Source: Deltaproteobacteria bacterium
GTDB taxonomy: Bacteria > Desulfobacterota > DSM-4660 > Desulfatiglandales > Desulfatiglandaceae
DNA: 64,000 bases
Direction of reading: 5' to 3'
Assembly (NCBI GenBank): GCA_019307815.1
Contig: JAFDIV010000012.1
Span: forward strand, 1-64,000
This document shows positions 17,278 through 26,417 of this stretch, piece by piece. Position numbers and translations under genes: made by a program. Within the stretch, counting starts at the first letter, position 1. Each line of letters begins with the position of its first letter. Below the pieces are notes generated by a model. The model was given only the letters and a program-made list of their open reading frames with translations, ran no database searches and had not been told where the DNA came from.

Positions 17278-18098
17278 TTATACAGTGCGACACCTGTTGA
17301 CCAGCTTTCCAATACCCTGAATTTCGACAATTACCAGATCTCCATCCTTGAGATAAACAGGAGGGTCTCGAAACGTTCCCACGCCACTTGGGGTCCCTGT
17401 TAAAATAATATCTCCAGGATAAAGCGTAAAATGCCTGGAAAGAAAACTTATCACCTCAGGCACCGAAAAGATCATATTCCCCGTATGGCTCTCTTGCACA
17501 AGATCCCCGTTTAGCCAACAAGCAATATGTAAACCATGAGGGTCTCTGAGTTCCTCTGCTGTCACGATCCAGGGACCAAGGGGCAGAAGGAATCCAGGGA
17601 CTTGCCTCGCACCCACTGTCCGTCTCCGAATTGAAGATCCCTGGCACTCACATCGTTGGCGCATGTATAGCCGAATACACTGTCAAGGGCCCTCTGGGGC
17701 GTGCAATCCTTTACTCTTTTCCCTGTTATCACGGCCAGCTCTGCCTCATAGTCCACTTTTTGGGTTATGCCGGGATCCCACCGTATATCGCTCAGATGAG
17801 CAGCGAGGCTGTTGGGGAACTTGGCAAAGATAAGCGGGGCCTTGGGAGGTTCCCCTTTGCTCTCTTCTGCATGGTCTCTGTAATTAAGCCCCAAGGCAAT
17901 GATCTTGGTGGGCCTTAGCACCACTGGGGCAAACCTCACCTCTTCTAATGGGATGGCATGGCTTTCCCTCGTGACCTCCGGGCGCTGGGCAATGAAATCG
18001 AGCATGTCGCCACTGAAGGCTAAGGGAAAAACGGCTCGCCCATCCACCATTCCCACTCTTAGATTCCCCTCTTTATCAAAGAATTGGGCCAGCTTCAT
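17278..18098 (-). pseudogene. FAH-family hydrolase (acylpyruvase-like), single frameshift
   Basis: Two overlapping frames together make one fumarylacetoacetate-hydrolase-family protein of about 272 residues. The first frame runs from the start at 18098: MKLAQFFDKEG, KIIALGLNYRDHAEES, the metal-site EAELAVITGKR, and NDVSARDLQFGDGQW. It ends in a wrong-frame VPGS. The second supplies PLGPWIVTAEEL, LTGTPSGVG and the C-terminus. The switch falls at a G run at 17580-17583 (Cs on the coding strand), where one missing C would explain everything. It is either a true frameshift or a homopolymer sequencing error. Family members hydrolyse acylpyruvates or decarboxylate oxaloacetate and need a divalent metal. 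Confidence 0.8.
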
Positions 18099-18148
18099 TG
18101 CTCCATCGCCTCCTTACCATCCTTTTCCACTTATACAGGGTGAGCCTA

Positions 18149-18517
18149 TCATGTGGTATATGGGAAATACCCCTCATCCTGTTGGGCCTCCTCAAGCATC
18201 ATGTATCCCCCTGATTTTCGCAATAAATAGCCTTTTCCCATAACTTCGAAAAAGGGGCGGTACTCAAAGGCGCTTTCGGCTTCGTGGGCCTGGGAAATAT
18301 CTTCCAAAATAGCGGCCACAATTGTCCCCATGAGGTCAAGATCCTTGACCACCATATAAGCGGGTATGAAGATCTCCCTTACACCAAAATGTCTTGTGAT
18401 TCCTGATGTGACAAAGCCATTCTCTTCTGCCACATACAGAATGGCCACATCTTGTGTTGGATTTTCTCGGTTCTGGATAATGGCAATCACACGGCCCTCT
18501 GTGGATGAAATATTCAT
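18149..18517 (-). CDS. Conserved hypothetical protein, 122 residues
   Basis: I do not recognise this family. A strong AGGAGG lies 6 bases before the ATG. The sequence is acidic and soluble, with alternating beta-type segments (GRVIAIIQN, VAILYVAEENGFV, REIFIPAYMVV). A helical half follows (IVAAILEDISQAHEAESAFEY), then a YLLRKSGGYMMLEEA end. No membrane segment, signal peptide or metal motif is visible. It is 50 bases upstream of the FAH-family gene on the same strand, so the two may be co-transcribed. Confidence 0.65.
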   Translation of the reverse strand: MNISSTEGRVIAIIQNRENPTQDVAILYVAEENGFVTSGITRHFGVREIFIPAYMVVKDLDLMGTIVAAILEDISQAHEAESAFEYRPFFEVMGKGYLLRKSGGYMMLEEAQQDEGYFPYTT

Positions 18518-18681
18518 GTGGTCCTCCTTTCCTTCTGAACCTTATCCCATAGCATCATAACAGGGGTCAAGGATAAAACAGTGAAAAGCCCTTTCAGGAT
18601 GTTTTTCGCTTGAGAAAACATATGGAAGATCTTATTAACAAATTGTTCTGATTTTAAAGCCCTATCCCTGGAGGTGATCCA

Positions 18682-19311
18682 TTGACTCATATCCATGAAA
18701 AAGAAAAAAAGGAATTCTGCCAAGCCTGCCGATTGCTTTATCAAGCCGGCCTAGTTACAGGTGTGGGTGGAAACCTTTGTATAAGGGTAAACGAGGGCTT
18801 TCTCCTTACCCCTACCGGCTTTTCCCTTCGCGACCTGAAACCAGACAACGTCTCAGTACTGGATGAAGAAGAGAGTTTGCTGGCAGGGCCCCTGCCTACC
18901 AAAGATGCCGCCATACACCTCAATATCCTACAAAAAAGAAAAGATATTCGGGTCAGTTGCCATGTGCATGGCGCCCATATCATTGCTGCTTCATCATTAA
19001 TGGAACCTGGTGACAATACCCTTCCCCCTATCACCCCAGGGTTCGTCTATTTTGCCTATCCGTTGCCCATGCTGCCATTCCTATTGCCCGGAAGTGATGA
19101 GCTTGCAGCAGAGGTAATGAAAATTTTAGGGAGTGGTACCGGGAAGGCACTCTTGCTCCAAAACCATGGACTGATCACCTTAGGCAGGGATTATGCTGAG
19201 GTACTCAATATTGCAGAAGAGGTTGAAGAGGCGGCCCACATCTATCTTCTTACACAAGGAAAAGGGCGCTATTTAACTCAGGAGGAAATAAACAAGGTAA
19301 AAGAACTCTAG
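18682..19311 (+). CDS. Class II aldolase/adducin family protein
   Basis: This 209-residue protein matches the fuculose-1-phosphate aldolase family of zinc enzymes. Visible motifs are GNLCIRVNEGFLLTPTG near the N-terminus, zinc-binding CHVHGAHIIAA, and a second histidine motif LLLQNHGLITLG with the following Glu-rich helix (EEVEEAAHIY). The start is TTG at 18682, preceded by an almost complete anti-16S match GGAGGTGATCC, which outweighs later ATG codons. It may cleave a sugar phosphate or act in methionine salvage; the substrate cannot be named. It diverges from the hypothetical protein at 18149-18517. Confidence 0.82.
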   Translation: MTHIHEKEKKEFCQACRLLYQAGLVTGVGGNLCIRVNEGFLLTPTGFSLRDLKPDNVSVLDEEESLLAGPLPTKDAAIHLNILQKRKDIRVSCHVHGAHIIAASSLMEPGDNTLPPITPGFVYFAYPLPMLPFLLPGSDELAAEVMKILGSGTGKALLLQNHGLITLGRDYAEVLNIAEEVEEAAHIYLLTQGKGRYLTQEEINKVKEL

Positions 19312-20076
19312 TTAGCACCAAGGAAATATTCTGGCATGCCCGCTGGTCACAACTTTAGGTATCCTTGGGATTGCTGCCCGCACCCCTAGGCTTGATACCT
19401 CATGCCACACAACCTGAGCGGAGAGATTCCTCATTCGCCTTGGCGAGGCGCTCAAGAAATCTCCTCCACCAACCAGGCTTTCGCCTTGTATCAGAACCCT
19501 TTTTCATGGACTGCTCTCTCTTTGTGCCAAATTACTTTATGGTTAGACCGCTAGCTGTTAGCCTATAAGGATTTACCTATGTCTTTATCCTTTTTAATCA
19601 TCCATAACCGATTCCGCAAGAGAAAAACATCTCTTTTTACAGATATTCCGACCTTCAGTTTAGTATCAATTACTTTGACCGCAAAGAAAAACTTTGATAT
19701 AAGCATTTTTTAATCAGAGTCACTGGTGTCCAAAATAGCCAGGTTCTTTCAATCCAAAACCGTGATTTCAGATTTTTAAGCAGCCAAAAACTGTGATCCC
19801 AAATACAGGTTAATCCTTTGAGATTACAGAGCAGGAAAACGGCATATTCCCTCTGCTACGCTCACTGCGTGTTTTGGCCCCTTCACCATCCTGGCTACGG
19901 GTCCAAAACACGCCGCTTCGGGAACATCCCGTTCCCCTGCTCACACCTGAAATTGGTTTTTGGACAAGGATGAATCAGAGTAAAAAATAAGCTGTTATCA
20001 GAAAATCAAGGAAGGCGTAAGGGGCATTAGTGTTGACTCCTAAATCAATTTTGGGAAAAGGAGGTAAGGTAGAGCC
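19312..20076. other. Gene-free region with a decayed repeat
   Basis: This 765-base stretch has no supportable gene; the 66-codon ORF at 19365-19568 has no ribosome site or family features. Its right half carries a large inverted repeat (separate entry). It also contains two related short segments, CCAAAACCGTGATTTCAGAT near 19754 and CCAAAAACTGTGATCCCAAA near 19784, and two copies of AATCAGAGT at 19712-19720 and 19973-19981. These copies bracket the repeat and could mark an old small insertion. GGAGG precedes the next gene. Confidence 0.5.
19829..19942. repeat. Large imperfect inverted repeat
   Basis: The left arm is 19829-19877 and the right arm 19903-19942. The arms match through GAGCAGG, AACGG, TTCCC and GCGTGTTTTGG on one side, and their complements (CCAAAACACGC, GGGAA, CCGTT, CCTGCTC) on the other. 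The 25-base centre keeps GGCCC against GGGTCC. Transcribed in either direction it would form a long hairpin. It may be a member of a dispersed palindromic repeat family or the remains of a miniature transposon. Confidence 0.6.
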
Positions 20077-20577
20077 ATGACTTCAAATAGCCCTTTGAAA
20101 GACAAGATGGTACTGGTAGTGGATGATGAACCGGATGTCTTGGAAACGGTTAAAGAAGAGCTGGACATGTGCCTTGTTCACACGGCAAAAGACTATGAAA
20201 CGGCTCTTCAGTACCTCCTAAGCTATACCTATGACATTGTTATTCTGGATATCATGGGTGTAAATGGCTTCGAGCTTCTGAAGAATTCCGTGTCACGTGG
20301 ATTCCCCACCGTAATGCTCACCGCACATGCCCTGACGCCAGAGGCACTGAAAAAATCCATTAAACTAGGGGCGGTCACGTTTCTTCCAAAGGAAAAGATT
20401 GCCGAGTTGCGAGAATTCCTGGAAGATGTGGTCATGGGTGAAGGGAAACCCGGTTGGAAGAAACTCTTTGATCGCATGGGGTCTTATTTCAACAAACGAT
20501 TTGGGCCTGACTGGAAAGAGAAGGACAAATTCTTCCAGGACTTCGAAGAGGAACTCAAAAGGGAAGAGGCGGGTTAA
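20077..20577 (+). CDS. Single-domain response regulator
   Basis: This 166-residue receiver domain has every switch residue. The acidic pair is VVDDEPD, the phospho-acceptor is in VILDIMG, the Thr is in VMLTAHA, and the Lys is in LPKEK. The C-terminal 45 residues are charged and helical (GWKKLFDRMGSYFNKRFG and then KEKDKFFQDFEEEL) without a DNA-binding motif. GGAGG precedes the ATG by about 11 bases. No kinase is adjacent, so it may serve one of the orphan kinases elsewhere, such as those at 0-12 kb. The output mechanism is unknown. Confidence 0.85.
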   Translation: MTSNSPLKDKMVLVVDDEPDVLETVKEELDMCLVHTAKDYETALQYLLSYTYDIVILDIMGVNGFELLKNSVSRGFPTVMLTAHALTPEALKKSIKLGAVTFLPKEKIAELREFLEDVVMGEGKPGWKKLFDRMGSYFNKRFGPDWKEKDKFFQDFEEELKREEAG

Positions 20578-20619
20578 GCTAATTGGAAATTGAGTTTTTC
20601 TAGGGCCCGGAAGCTCTCC

Positions 20620-21303
20620 ATGAACGTGAAAAGCCTTCATCCGTGGAACGTCTCTTACCAAGAGGCCATAAGGATCCAAGACGAGTTGAGGTCAAGATTA
20701 GTGCTGGACCTTCCCCTCCCTACACCTAGGTATGTGGCGGGCACGGATGTCTCTTGCTCCAAGCGTTCCCTCAACGGCTGGGCCGCTGTGGTGGTTCTTC
20801 GATTTCCTGATCTGACAGTTGTTGATGAAAGCTGGGTCCAGGGAAAATTACTTTTTCCCTATATACCAGGACTTCTAAGTTTCCGAGAACTTCCCCTGCT
20901 TTTACAAGCATTAGAACGCCTTGATATAGAACCTGACGTATTTTTATGTGATGGCCAAGGCATTGCACATCCCAAAAGGCTAGGTCTTGCTGCCCACTTG
21001 GGGATACTTATCAATAAACCCACGGTAGGATGCGCAAAAAAAAGACTTGTCGGAAATCATGAAGAGGTAGGACCTTCAAGGGGAGATCATAGTGTGCTTT
21101 TTCATAAGGGCGAAGCCGTGGGTGTGGCACTAAGGACACGCTCCAATGTAAAACCTATCTTTGTTTCTCCAGGCTACGGCATATCTTTGAATGATGCGAT
21201 TCAACTTGTATTGGCGTGTACAAAAGGATTTCGTATACCAGAACCCTTGCGGGCAGCCCATCGTCTCGTCACTCGCCTGAGGAAGGCTCAAGAGGGCGCT
21301 TAA
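20620..21303 (+). CDS. nfi: Endonuclease V (deoxyinosine 3'-endonuclease)
   Basis: This protein nicks DNA one base 3' of deoxyinosine, starting repair of deaminated adenine. Its 227 residues match E. coli Nfi in length. Visible motifs are AGTDVSCSK (catalytic Asp), PYIPGLLSFRELP (the wedge motif PYIP), CDGQGIAHPKRLGLAAHLG (active-site Asp), and VGCAKKRL. ATG at 20620 has GGAAG upstream; a TTG at 20590 is an alternative. The end overlaps the convergent topA by 35 bases. Confidence 0.92.
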   Translation: MNVKSLHPWNVSYQEAIRIQDELRSRLVLDLPLPTPRYVAGTDVSCSKRSLNGWAAVVVLRFPDLTVVDESWVQGKLLFPYIPGLLSFRELPLLLQALERLDIEPDVFLCDGQGIAHPKRLGLAAHLGILINKPTVGCAKKRLVGNHEEVGPSRGDHSVLFHKGEAVGVALRTRSNVKPIFVSPGYGISLNDAIQLVLACTKGFRIPEPLRAAHRLVTRLRKAQEGA

Positions 21304-23677
21304 AATCACATTCCTTGTTTCTGCATATAAGATAGGCTCCCCCATCTTTACTGTCCCTTCGCACCAGAACCTTGGTACCACATAGGGGGCACACCTCATC
21401 AACCGGCTCATCCCAAAGGATAAATCTGCATTTTGGGTATTGATTACAGGCATAGAATTTTTTTCCCCTTTTGGAAGCCCGTTCCACCAATGTACCCGGA
21501 CACCCCTCTTGGGGACATGGAACCCCCGTGCTGAGTGGCTCTGTATTGGTGCACTTAGGGTAATTTTCGCAGGCCAGAAATCTCTGTCCTCTTTTGTTTA
21601 TTTTTACCAGCATCTTTCCGCCACAGACCTTGCAAACAGTCTGATCAGGGGGTGGCTGCCCATTATCCGGCGTCTCGCCATTCAGACTTTTGGTATTCTT
21701 GCACTCAGGATAACCAGAACAGGCAAGGAAGGGACCGAATCTACCCCGCTTTGCCACCATAGGCCGACCACATTTTTCACATATGATTTCGGATTCAGAG
21801 ACTTCAGGAGGTTTTTCCACGATGATCTGCCCCTTCTCGTCCCGCTCAAAGTTGGCAGTATGGTTGCATTCTGGATAACCAGAGCAGGCCAAGAAGAGTC
21901 CGTTTCTACCTGATTTGATAACCAAGGGTCTGCCGCACTTGGGGCAGGTCATACCTGCTGAAACCTCCCCTTTCATCTCCTTCTTGGCCTTTTCTAGATC
22001 TTTTTGAAAAGTGCTGTAGAACTTTTTCAAAACGCGGGTCCACCCCACTTGTCCTCTCTCGATCTTGTCCAGATCTCCTTCCATTTGGGCGGTAAAACGG
22101 ACATCCATGATCTCTGGAAAGCCCTTTACAAGCAAATCTGTGACAAGGAAACCTAGTTCAGTGGGTCTAAACCTACCCTTCTCCAATGTAACATAAGCCC
22201 TCTGATTGATATTGGAGATAATAGTTGCATATGTGGACGGCCTGCCTATTCCATTGTCTTCAAGGGCCTTGATGAGTGTAGCTTCTGTGAACCGGGGTGG
22301 GGGCTGAGTAAAATGCTGGGCCGGCTCTAGCTCTTTCAACGTCAATACCTGGTCCTTTCGCAGTGGAGGCAGCAGACCTTCCTCTGACTTGGCTACTGTG
22401 GCCTCGGCTTCCTCCTCATCATAGACCACAGTGAAACCCTTAAAAACCATCACACTGCCCGATGCCTTGAATAATCCCTTTCCTGCTTCAATATCAGCTT
22501 GGGTTTGTTGATACAGGGCAGGGGCCATCTGGCAAGCTACAAATCGCCTCCATATCAAAGTGTACAAAGCCAATTGATCCTTGCTTAGAAAAGGAGCTAC
22601 AGCATCTGGACTCAGCTCAATGGACGTAGGCCGTATGGCCTCGTGGGCCTCTTGGGCACCTTTCGGGCTCCGAAAACGATTGGGTTTTTCTGGGAGGTAT
22701 TCAGGGCCATAGATCTCGTGAATATATGACCTGACCAGTGAAACCGCTTCGTCAGAAAGGCGAAAGGAATCTGTACGCATGTAAGTGATAAGTCCCACCT
22801 GCCCTTTCTCTCCAAGTTCCACGCCTTCATAGAGGTTCTGGGCAATGGACATGCTCTTCTTGGCGGAAAAACCCAGCCTCCTATAGGCCTCTTGTTGAAG
22901 CTGACTTGTGATAAAGGGAGGCGGGGGAGTTCTTCTTTTTTTTCGTTTCGAGACCTTCAGGACCTTGAACGGCTCATTCCTCAATGCCTCTACAATAGTC
23001 TTGACCTGGGCCTCGTTTTTGAGGTCTGCCTTTTGGTCTTCCCATTTGGATAATCTGGCCTTAAAGGGGGGCGGCTTATCAGCATGGAGGTGTGCGGTTA
23101 GAGACCAATACTCCTGGGGTTCAAAGTTGAAGATCTCCCTTTCCCTGTCGCATATCATTTTCAGGGCCACAGACTGCACCCTGCCTGCGCTAAGCCCTCT
23201 TTTTACCCTAGTCCATAGGAGTGGCGAAATCTGGTATCCCACCAATCGATCGAGAATCCTTCTGGCCTGCTGGGATTCATACTTTTCTCGATTAAGCCCT
23301 TGAGGTGAGGCTACCGCCTCTTGAATTGCCTTTGGTGTTAGTTCATTAAATAGAACCCTGTAAATCTTTTTTTTGCGGCCGTTTAGCTCTTCAGCAATAT
23401 GCCAAGCAATGGCCTCTCCCTCTCGGTCTGGGTCAGGTCCCAAATAGATTGCATCAGCACGTTTTCCCGCCTCTTTAAGTGCCTTCAGAACCTTGGCCTT
23501 GCCTTTAATGACCACATACTCTGGCCGGAAATCATTTTCTATGTCCACCCCAAGCCTGTTGACAGGCAGATCCTTTACATGTCCGACCGAGGCCATAATC
23601 TCAAACTCTCTGCCCAGGTATTTTTTGAGCGTTTTTACCTTTGTGGGCGATTCAACAATAAGTAAGTTTTTCGGCAT
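21269..23677 (-). CDS. topA: DNA topoisomerase I
   Basis: This type IA enzyme relaxes negative supercoils. The 802 residues begin with the toprim domain (IVESPTKVKTL with Glu9 and the acidic cluster in DPDREGEAIAWH, 82-93). The active-site tyrosine is Tyr299 in GLITYMRTDSFR. The C-terminus holds five four-cysteine zinc-ribbon repeats, each starting with CPKCG, CEKCG, CKVCG, CPQEGC or CPLCG. Most are followed by a CSGYPEC, CENYPKC or CNQYPKC second half. E. coli TopA has three such repeats, so this tail is longer. It is third in a lysM-dprA-topA minus-strand cluster, 60 bases after dprA. Confidence 0.96.
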   Translation of the reverse strand: MPKNLLIVESPTKVKTLKKYLGREFEIMASVGHVKDLPVNRLGVDIENDFRPEYVVIKGKAKVLKALKEAGKRADAIYLGPDPDREGEAIAWHIAEELNGRKKKIYRVLFNELTPKAIQEAVASPQGLNREKYESQQARRILDRLVGYQISPLLWTRVKRGLSAGRVQSVALKMICDREREIFNFEPQEYWSLTAHLHADKPPPFKARLSKWEDQKADLKNEAQVKTIVEALRNEPFKVLKVSKRKKRRTPPPPFITSQLQQEAYRRLGFSAKKSMSIAQNLYEGVELGEKGQVGLITYMRTDSFRLSDEAVSLVRSYIHEIYGPEYLPEKPNRFRSPKGAQEAHEAIRPTSIELSPDAVAPFLSKDQLALYTLIWRRFVACQMAPALYQQTQADIEAGKGLFKASGSVMVFKGFTVVYDEEEAEATVAKSEEGLLPPLRKDQVLTLKELEPAQHFTQPPPRFTEATLIKALEDNGIGRPSTYATIISNINQRAYVTLEKGRFRPTELGFLVTDLLVKGFPEIMDVRFTAQMEGDLDKIERGQVGWTRVLKKFYSTFQKDLEKAKKEMKGEVSAGMTCPKCGRPLVIKSGRNGLFLACSGYPECNHTANFERDEKGQIIVEKPPEVSESEIICEKCGRPMVAKRGRFGPFLACSGYPECKNTKSLNGETPDNGQPPPDQTVCKVCGGKMLVKINKRGQRFLACENYPKCTNTEPLSTGVPCPQEGCPGTLVERASKRGKKFYACNQYPKCRFILWDEPVDEVCPLCGTKVLVRRDSKDGGAYLICRNKECDFKRPLEPSSGE

Positions 23678-23737
23678 ATCTCCTTCTCGGCATTATCATT
23701 ATGTATGTAAAACTCGTTATCAGATTTAGTTATCCTT

Positions 23738-24850
23738 TCACCGAACAAACATCTTACCCGGCAGTTGTTTGACCAGTCCCTTCAACTCCATACCAAGTAG
23801 GGCACTGGAGGTCTGTGCGGGATCCAACTGCAGTTGTCTAACGATCTCATCAATATGTTTAGGATAATCTCCCAATACACGGTAAATCTTTTGTTCTAAG
23901 TCATCGAGTCCATTCGGAATCTCTTTCTCGCTTTCAGGCCCTCCAGAGATTTCTTTGACATTATCTAGCCCTATCTCCACTAGTACATCTTCAGCTCTCT
24001 CAACCAATTTAGCCCCTTGTTTGATCAGAAAATGGGTACCTTTGCTCTGTCCAGAATAGATGCTCCCAGGTACTGCAAAGACATCCCGGCCTTGATCCAG
24101 GGCCTGGGCGGCCGTGATGAGAGAACCGCTTTTTCTAGTAGCTTCCACAACCACTACTGCCTTGGCGATTCCACTGATAATACGGTTGCGGACAGGAAAA
24201 TGCCTAGGCTCAGGAGACGTGCCCATGGGAAACTCCGAGACAATGGTTCCCTGCCCCAGAACCCTATGGAACAGCTTAGCGTTTGAAGCAGGGTAAATCA
24301 TATCTACACCTGTCCCTAACACACCGATAGTAAAACCATCGGCCTTGATACAGCCCCAATGGGCGGCTCCATCGATTCCACGGGCCAGACCGCTAATTAT
24401 ACCCACCCCTGCCCTTGCGAGACCAAACCCCAAATTTGTGGCTGCCTTTGTACCGTAAGGGGTTGGATGCCTTGATCCCACTACCGCCACAAAGGGCAGA
24501 GCCTGTGGAATAGGACGCCCCTTTGCGTAGAGGATCACCGGAGGATCATGTATCTCCCTCAGGTAAGGGGGATATTCCGGATCCTCAAAGGAAATGATCC
24601 TTGCACCAAATTGTTGGACCTTCTTCAATTCCTTTTCAGGATCCAAGGCAAACTTCTTATTCACGATATTCCCAGCTACTCTCGGCCCAAGCCCATCAAC
24701 CTTGATCAAATCCTCATATGGTGCACTGAAAATTGACAGAGGGTCTCCAAATTTGATCAAAAGATTGTGAGCCCCCACATTGCCCAATCCTTCCACCAGG
24801 TAAAGGGACAGCCAGTGATAGGCCTTATCCAATCCCGAACAATCATTCAT
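23738..24850 (-). CDS. dprA: DNA-processing protein A (RecA loader)
   Basis: DprA protects incoming single-stranded DNA and loads RecA during transformation. The 370 residues show an N-terminal helix-hairpin-helix (LVEGLGNVGAH, VDGLGPRVAG). The Rossmann-like core has VAVVGSRHPTPYG, ISGLARGIDGAAH and VLGTGVDMIYP. SEFPMGTSPEPRHFPVRNR, KSGSLITAAQALDQGRD and VPGSIYSGQSKGTHFLI follow. The C-terminal winged helix (about 310-370) is also present. No other competence genes lie nearby. It lies 209 bases downstream of the LysM gene. Confidence 0.95.
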   Translation of the reverse strand: MNDCSGLDKAYHWLSLYLVEGLGNVGAHNLLIKFGDPLSIFSAPYEDLIKVDGLGPRVAGNIVNKKFALDPEKELKKVQQFGARIISFEDPEYPPYLREIHDPPVILYAKGRPIPQALPFVAVVGSRHPTPYGTKAATNLGFGLARAGVGIISGLARGIDGAAHWGCIKADGFTIGVLGTGVDMIYPASNAKLFHRVLGQGTIVSEFPMGTSPEPRHFPVRNRIISGIAKAVVVVEATRKSGSLITAAQALDQGRDVFAVPGSIYSGQSKGTHFLIKQGAKLVERAEDVLVEIGLDNVKEISGGPESEKEIPNGLDDLEQKIYRVLGDYPKHIDEIVRQLQLDPAQTSSALLGMELKGLVKQLPGKMFVR

Positions 24851-25059
24851 GGAGAGATGTCTTCTCGAGTGGTTGGTAAGCTATCCAAGGGATGGAGGTT
24901 TATAAAGCAGAGGTCTCCGCCTAGTCAAGCATTTTCTTAAAACCCATAAACAAACGCCTGCCCCAATAAATAATGGCGCATTAGGTTCTATCCCTTGCAA
25001 GGTTGCTTGGTCAGAGGGTCGATAAATATCATTGGCCCCTGAATCCCAATGCATTATTT

Positions 25060-26094
25060 CTAACTACATGGTGGTATGGCGGACAGATAGCGAGGGGCCT
25101 TTTCCCATTGGAGTGTTCGCAGTCTTGCACCGCGATAAAAGTGCTCCTTGGCCTCTACCACAATTCCAACAGAACTATCGGGGCGGCTGTCCACCACAAG
25201 CACATATCCGATCACAACATCTGGTAGTCCTTCTCGCTGCCTGATTACCTCAAAAAGATTACCCCTTTGGACCCCCTGTCCATAACCATCTTCCAGGTAG
25301 ACCACACTAAACTGTCCGATAATCTGATGCTCGTCCTTTACGGCCATAATAGTAGTTTCAAACCCCTGGGGGGCCGAAGTAGGAACCACACAAGAGGACA
25401 CAGGGCTATAGGTGGTAAGCTTATCCCCTACCCTTATGTCCCTATATGTCTCATTTACCACTGCTTTGAACAGTGTTCCCTCAATTCTCTCCGTAACCTT
25501 CACATTCCCCAAGATTGAAACAATATAGCCCAGGGGTTCCTCGTTAAGGGGATTCTTGATTTTGTCAGAACACTTATAGACCCAGATCAGATCTCCAGGC
25601 CTTGTCATATTCCCTTCTAATCTTAATACCACTTTGTCCCTTTCGCTCAGAATCAGGTGCTCTGTGTCCGCGGATATTATTTGGCCACAGGGCTCCACAG
25701 GATCGGGCGAAAGATAGCCTATCGCCTTCACATTGGTCAGCCCGGAAATTTCCAGGCCCCTGGCCCACCAAGCCTTTGCTTCTGGTTCCTTTTTTACTGT
25801 GGAAGCATGCTTGGTCTCTTCTTTGAGGGCCTTCCGCTTTAAAGGTACGTCTTCCAGAAGATTTATCCTATCGCCAGGGCTTAAGAGGTGAGGATTTGTA
25901 ATAAAAGGGTTCATTTCCCAAAGCTTGGGCCACAGCCAGGGATCACCATAGTATTTTTCACATAAGTCCCAAAGGGTGTCTCCTTTCTGGACGATGTGAT
26001 AGTATCCGCCAGCGGCTGCCGCACCCCAAAAAAACAAGGCTAAGAAAAAGGCAGCACACAAGACCAATATGGATCGAATTGCTGTTTGTTTCAC
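25060..26094 (-). CDS. Secreted LysM-domain protein
   Basis: This 344-residue protein has a signal peptide (ILVLCAAFFLALFFWGAAAA). One LysM domain follows directly: YYHIVQKGDTLWDLCEKYYG to LLSPGDRINLL, about 30-80. The remaining 260 residues are beta-rich and match no domain I can name; segments such as RPGDLIWVY, VGDKLTTYS and VQRGNLFEVIRQ look like repeated barrel-type units. LysM binds the glycan chains of peptidoglycan, so a periplasmic wall-associated role is expected. The gene heads the lysM-dprA-topA cluster, an arrangement familiar from Desulfobacterota. Confidence 0.82.
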   Translation of the reverse strand: MKQTAIRSILVLCAAFFLALFFWGAAAAGGYYHIVQKGDTLWDLCEKYYGDPWLWPKLWEMNPFITNPHLLSPGDRINLLEDVPLKRKALKEETKHASTVKKEPEAKAWWARGLEISGLTNVKAIGYLSPDPVEPCGQIISADTEHLILSERDKVVLRLEGNMTRPGDLIWVYKCSDKIKNPLNEEPLGYIVSILGNVKVTERIEGTLFKAVVNETYRDIRVGDKLTTYSPVSSCVVPTSAPQGFETTIMAVKDEHQIIGQFSVVYLEDGYGQGVQRGNLFEVIRQREGLPDVVIGYVLVVDSRPDSSVGIVVEAKEHFYRGARLRTLQWEKAPRYLSAIPPCS

Positions 26095-26333
26095 TCTGTC
26101 GCCCTCCCGAATTATTACCTCTTACCTGGTTTATCCTGGTTACTTGCCCTGTTCAGTCTGTTGTGTCTCTTAATTAAACCCTTTGGTCCTATCCAAGGAT
26201 CAACGCTTCACAGAATCCGTTATATAATATCGGCCCCTGCCGCCCCATCCTCAAATCCTTTCTTCACTATGGAAAAGCAAAAAACCGATTAGGCACCATT
26301 AAGAAACATTTTGAATAATTAAGGTAGTTTTGG

Positions 26334-26363
26334 AAATTACGATTTTATCAATATCTTGTCAAG
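26334..26363 (-). promoter_or_regulatory. Candidate promoter for lysM-dprA-topA
   Basis: On the minus strand TTGACA (26363-26358) is followed after 18 bases by TAATTT (26339-26334). The predicted leader to the LysM start is about 230 bases. It stands back to back with the groESL promoter candidate. Confidence 0.35.
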
Positions 26364-26396
26364 GGGTTTCAAAAAATCATGTTGCCCCCTTGACAA
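26356..26396. repeat. Perfect 11-bp inverted repeat in the lysM/groES divergent region
   Basis: TTGTCAAGGGG at 26356-26366 and its exact complement CCCCTTGACAA at 26386-26396 are separated by 19 bases. Each arm contains the -35 hexamer of one of the two divergent promoter candidates. It may be an operator or just two similar promoters back to back. Confidence 0.6.
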
Positions 26397-26417
26397 CCGC
26401 AAAAAGGTGTTTAATTT
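26390..26417 (+). promoter_or_regulatory. Candidate groESL promoter
   Basis: TTGACA at 26390-26395 is followed after 16 bases by TAATTT at 26412-26417. The start of groES is about 140 bases downstream. No CIRCE element was found. Confidence 0.45.

Noticed and set aside
17278..17664. Independent protein in the second FAH frame
   Set aside because: Its first 25 residues are out-of-frame translation; the rest continues the FAH domain.
19365..19568. 67-codon ORF in the gene-free region
   Set aside because: No ribosome site and composition unlike the neighbouring genes.
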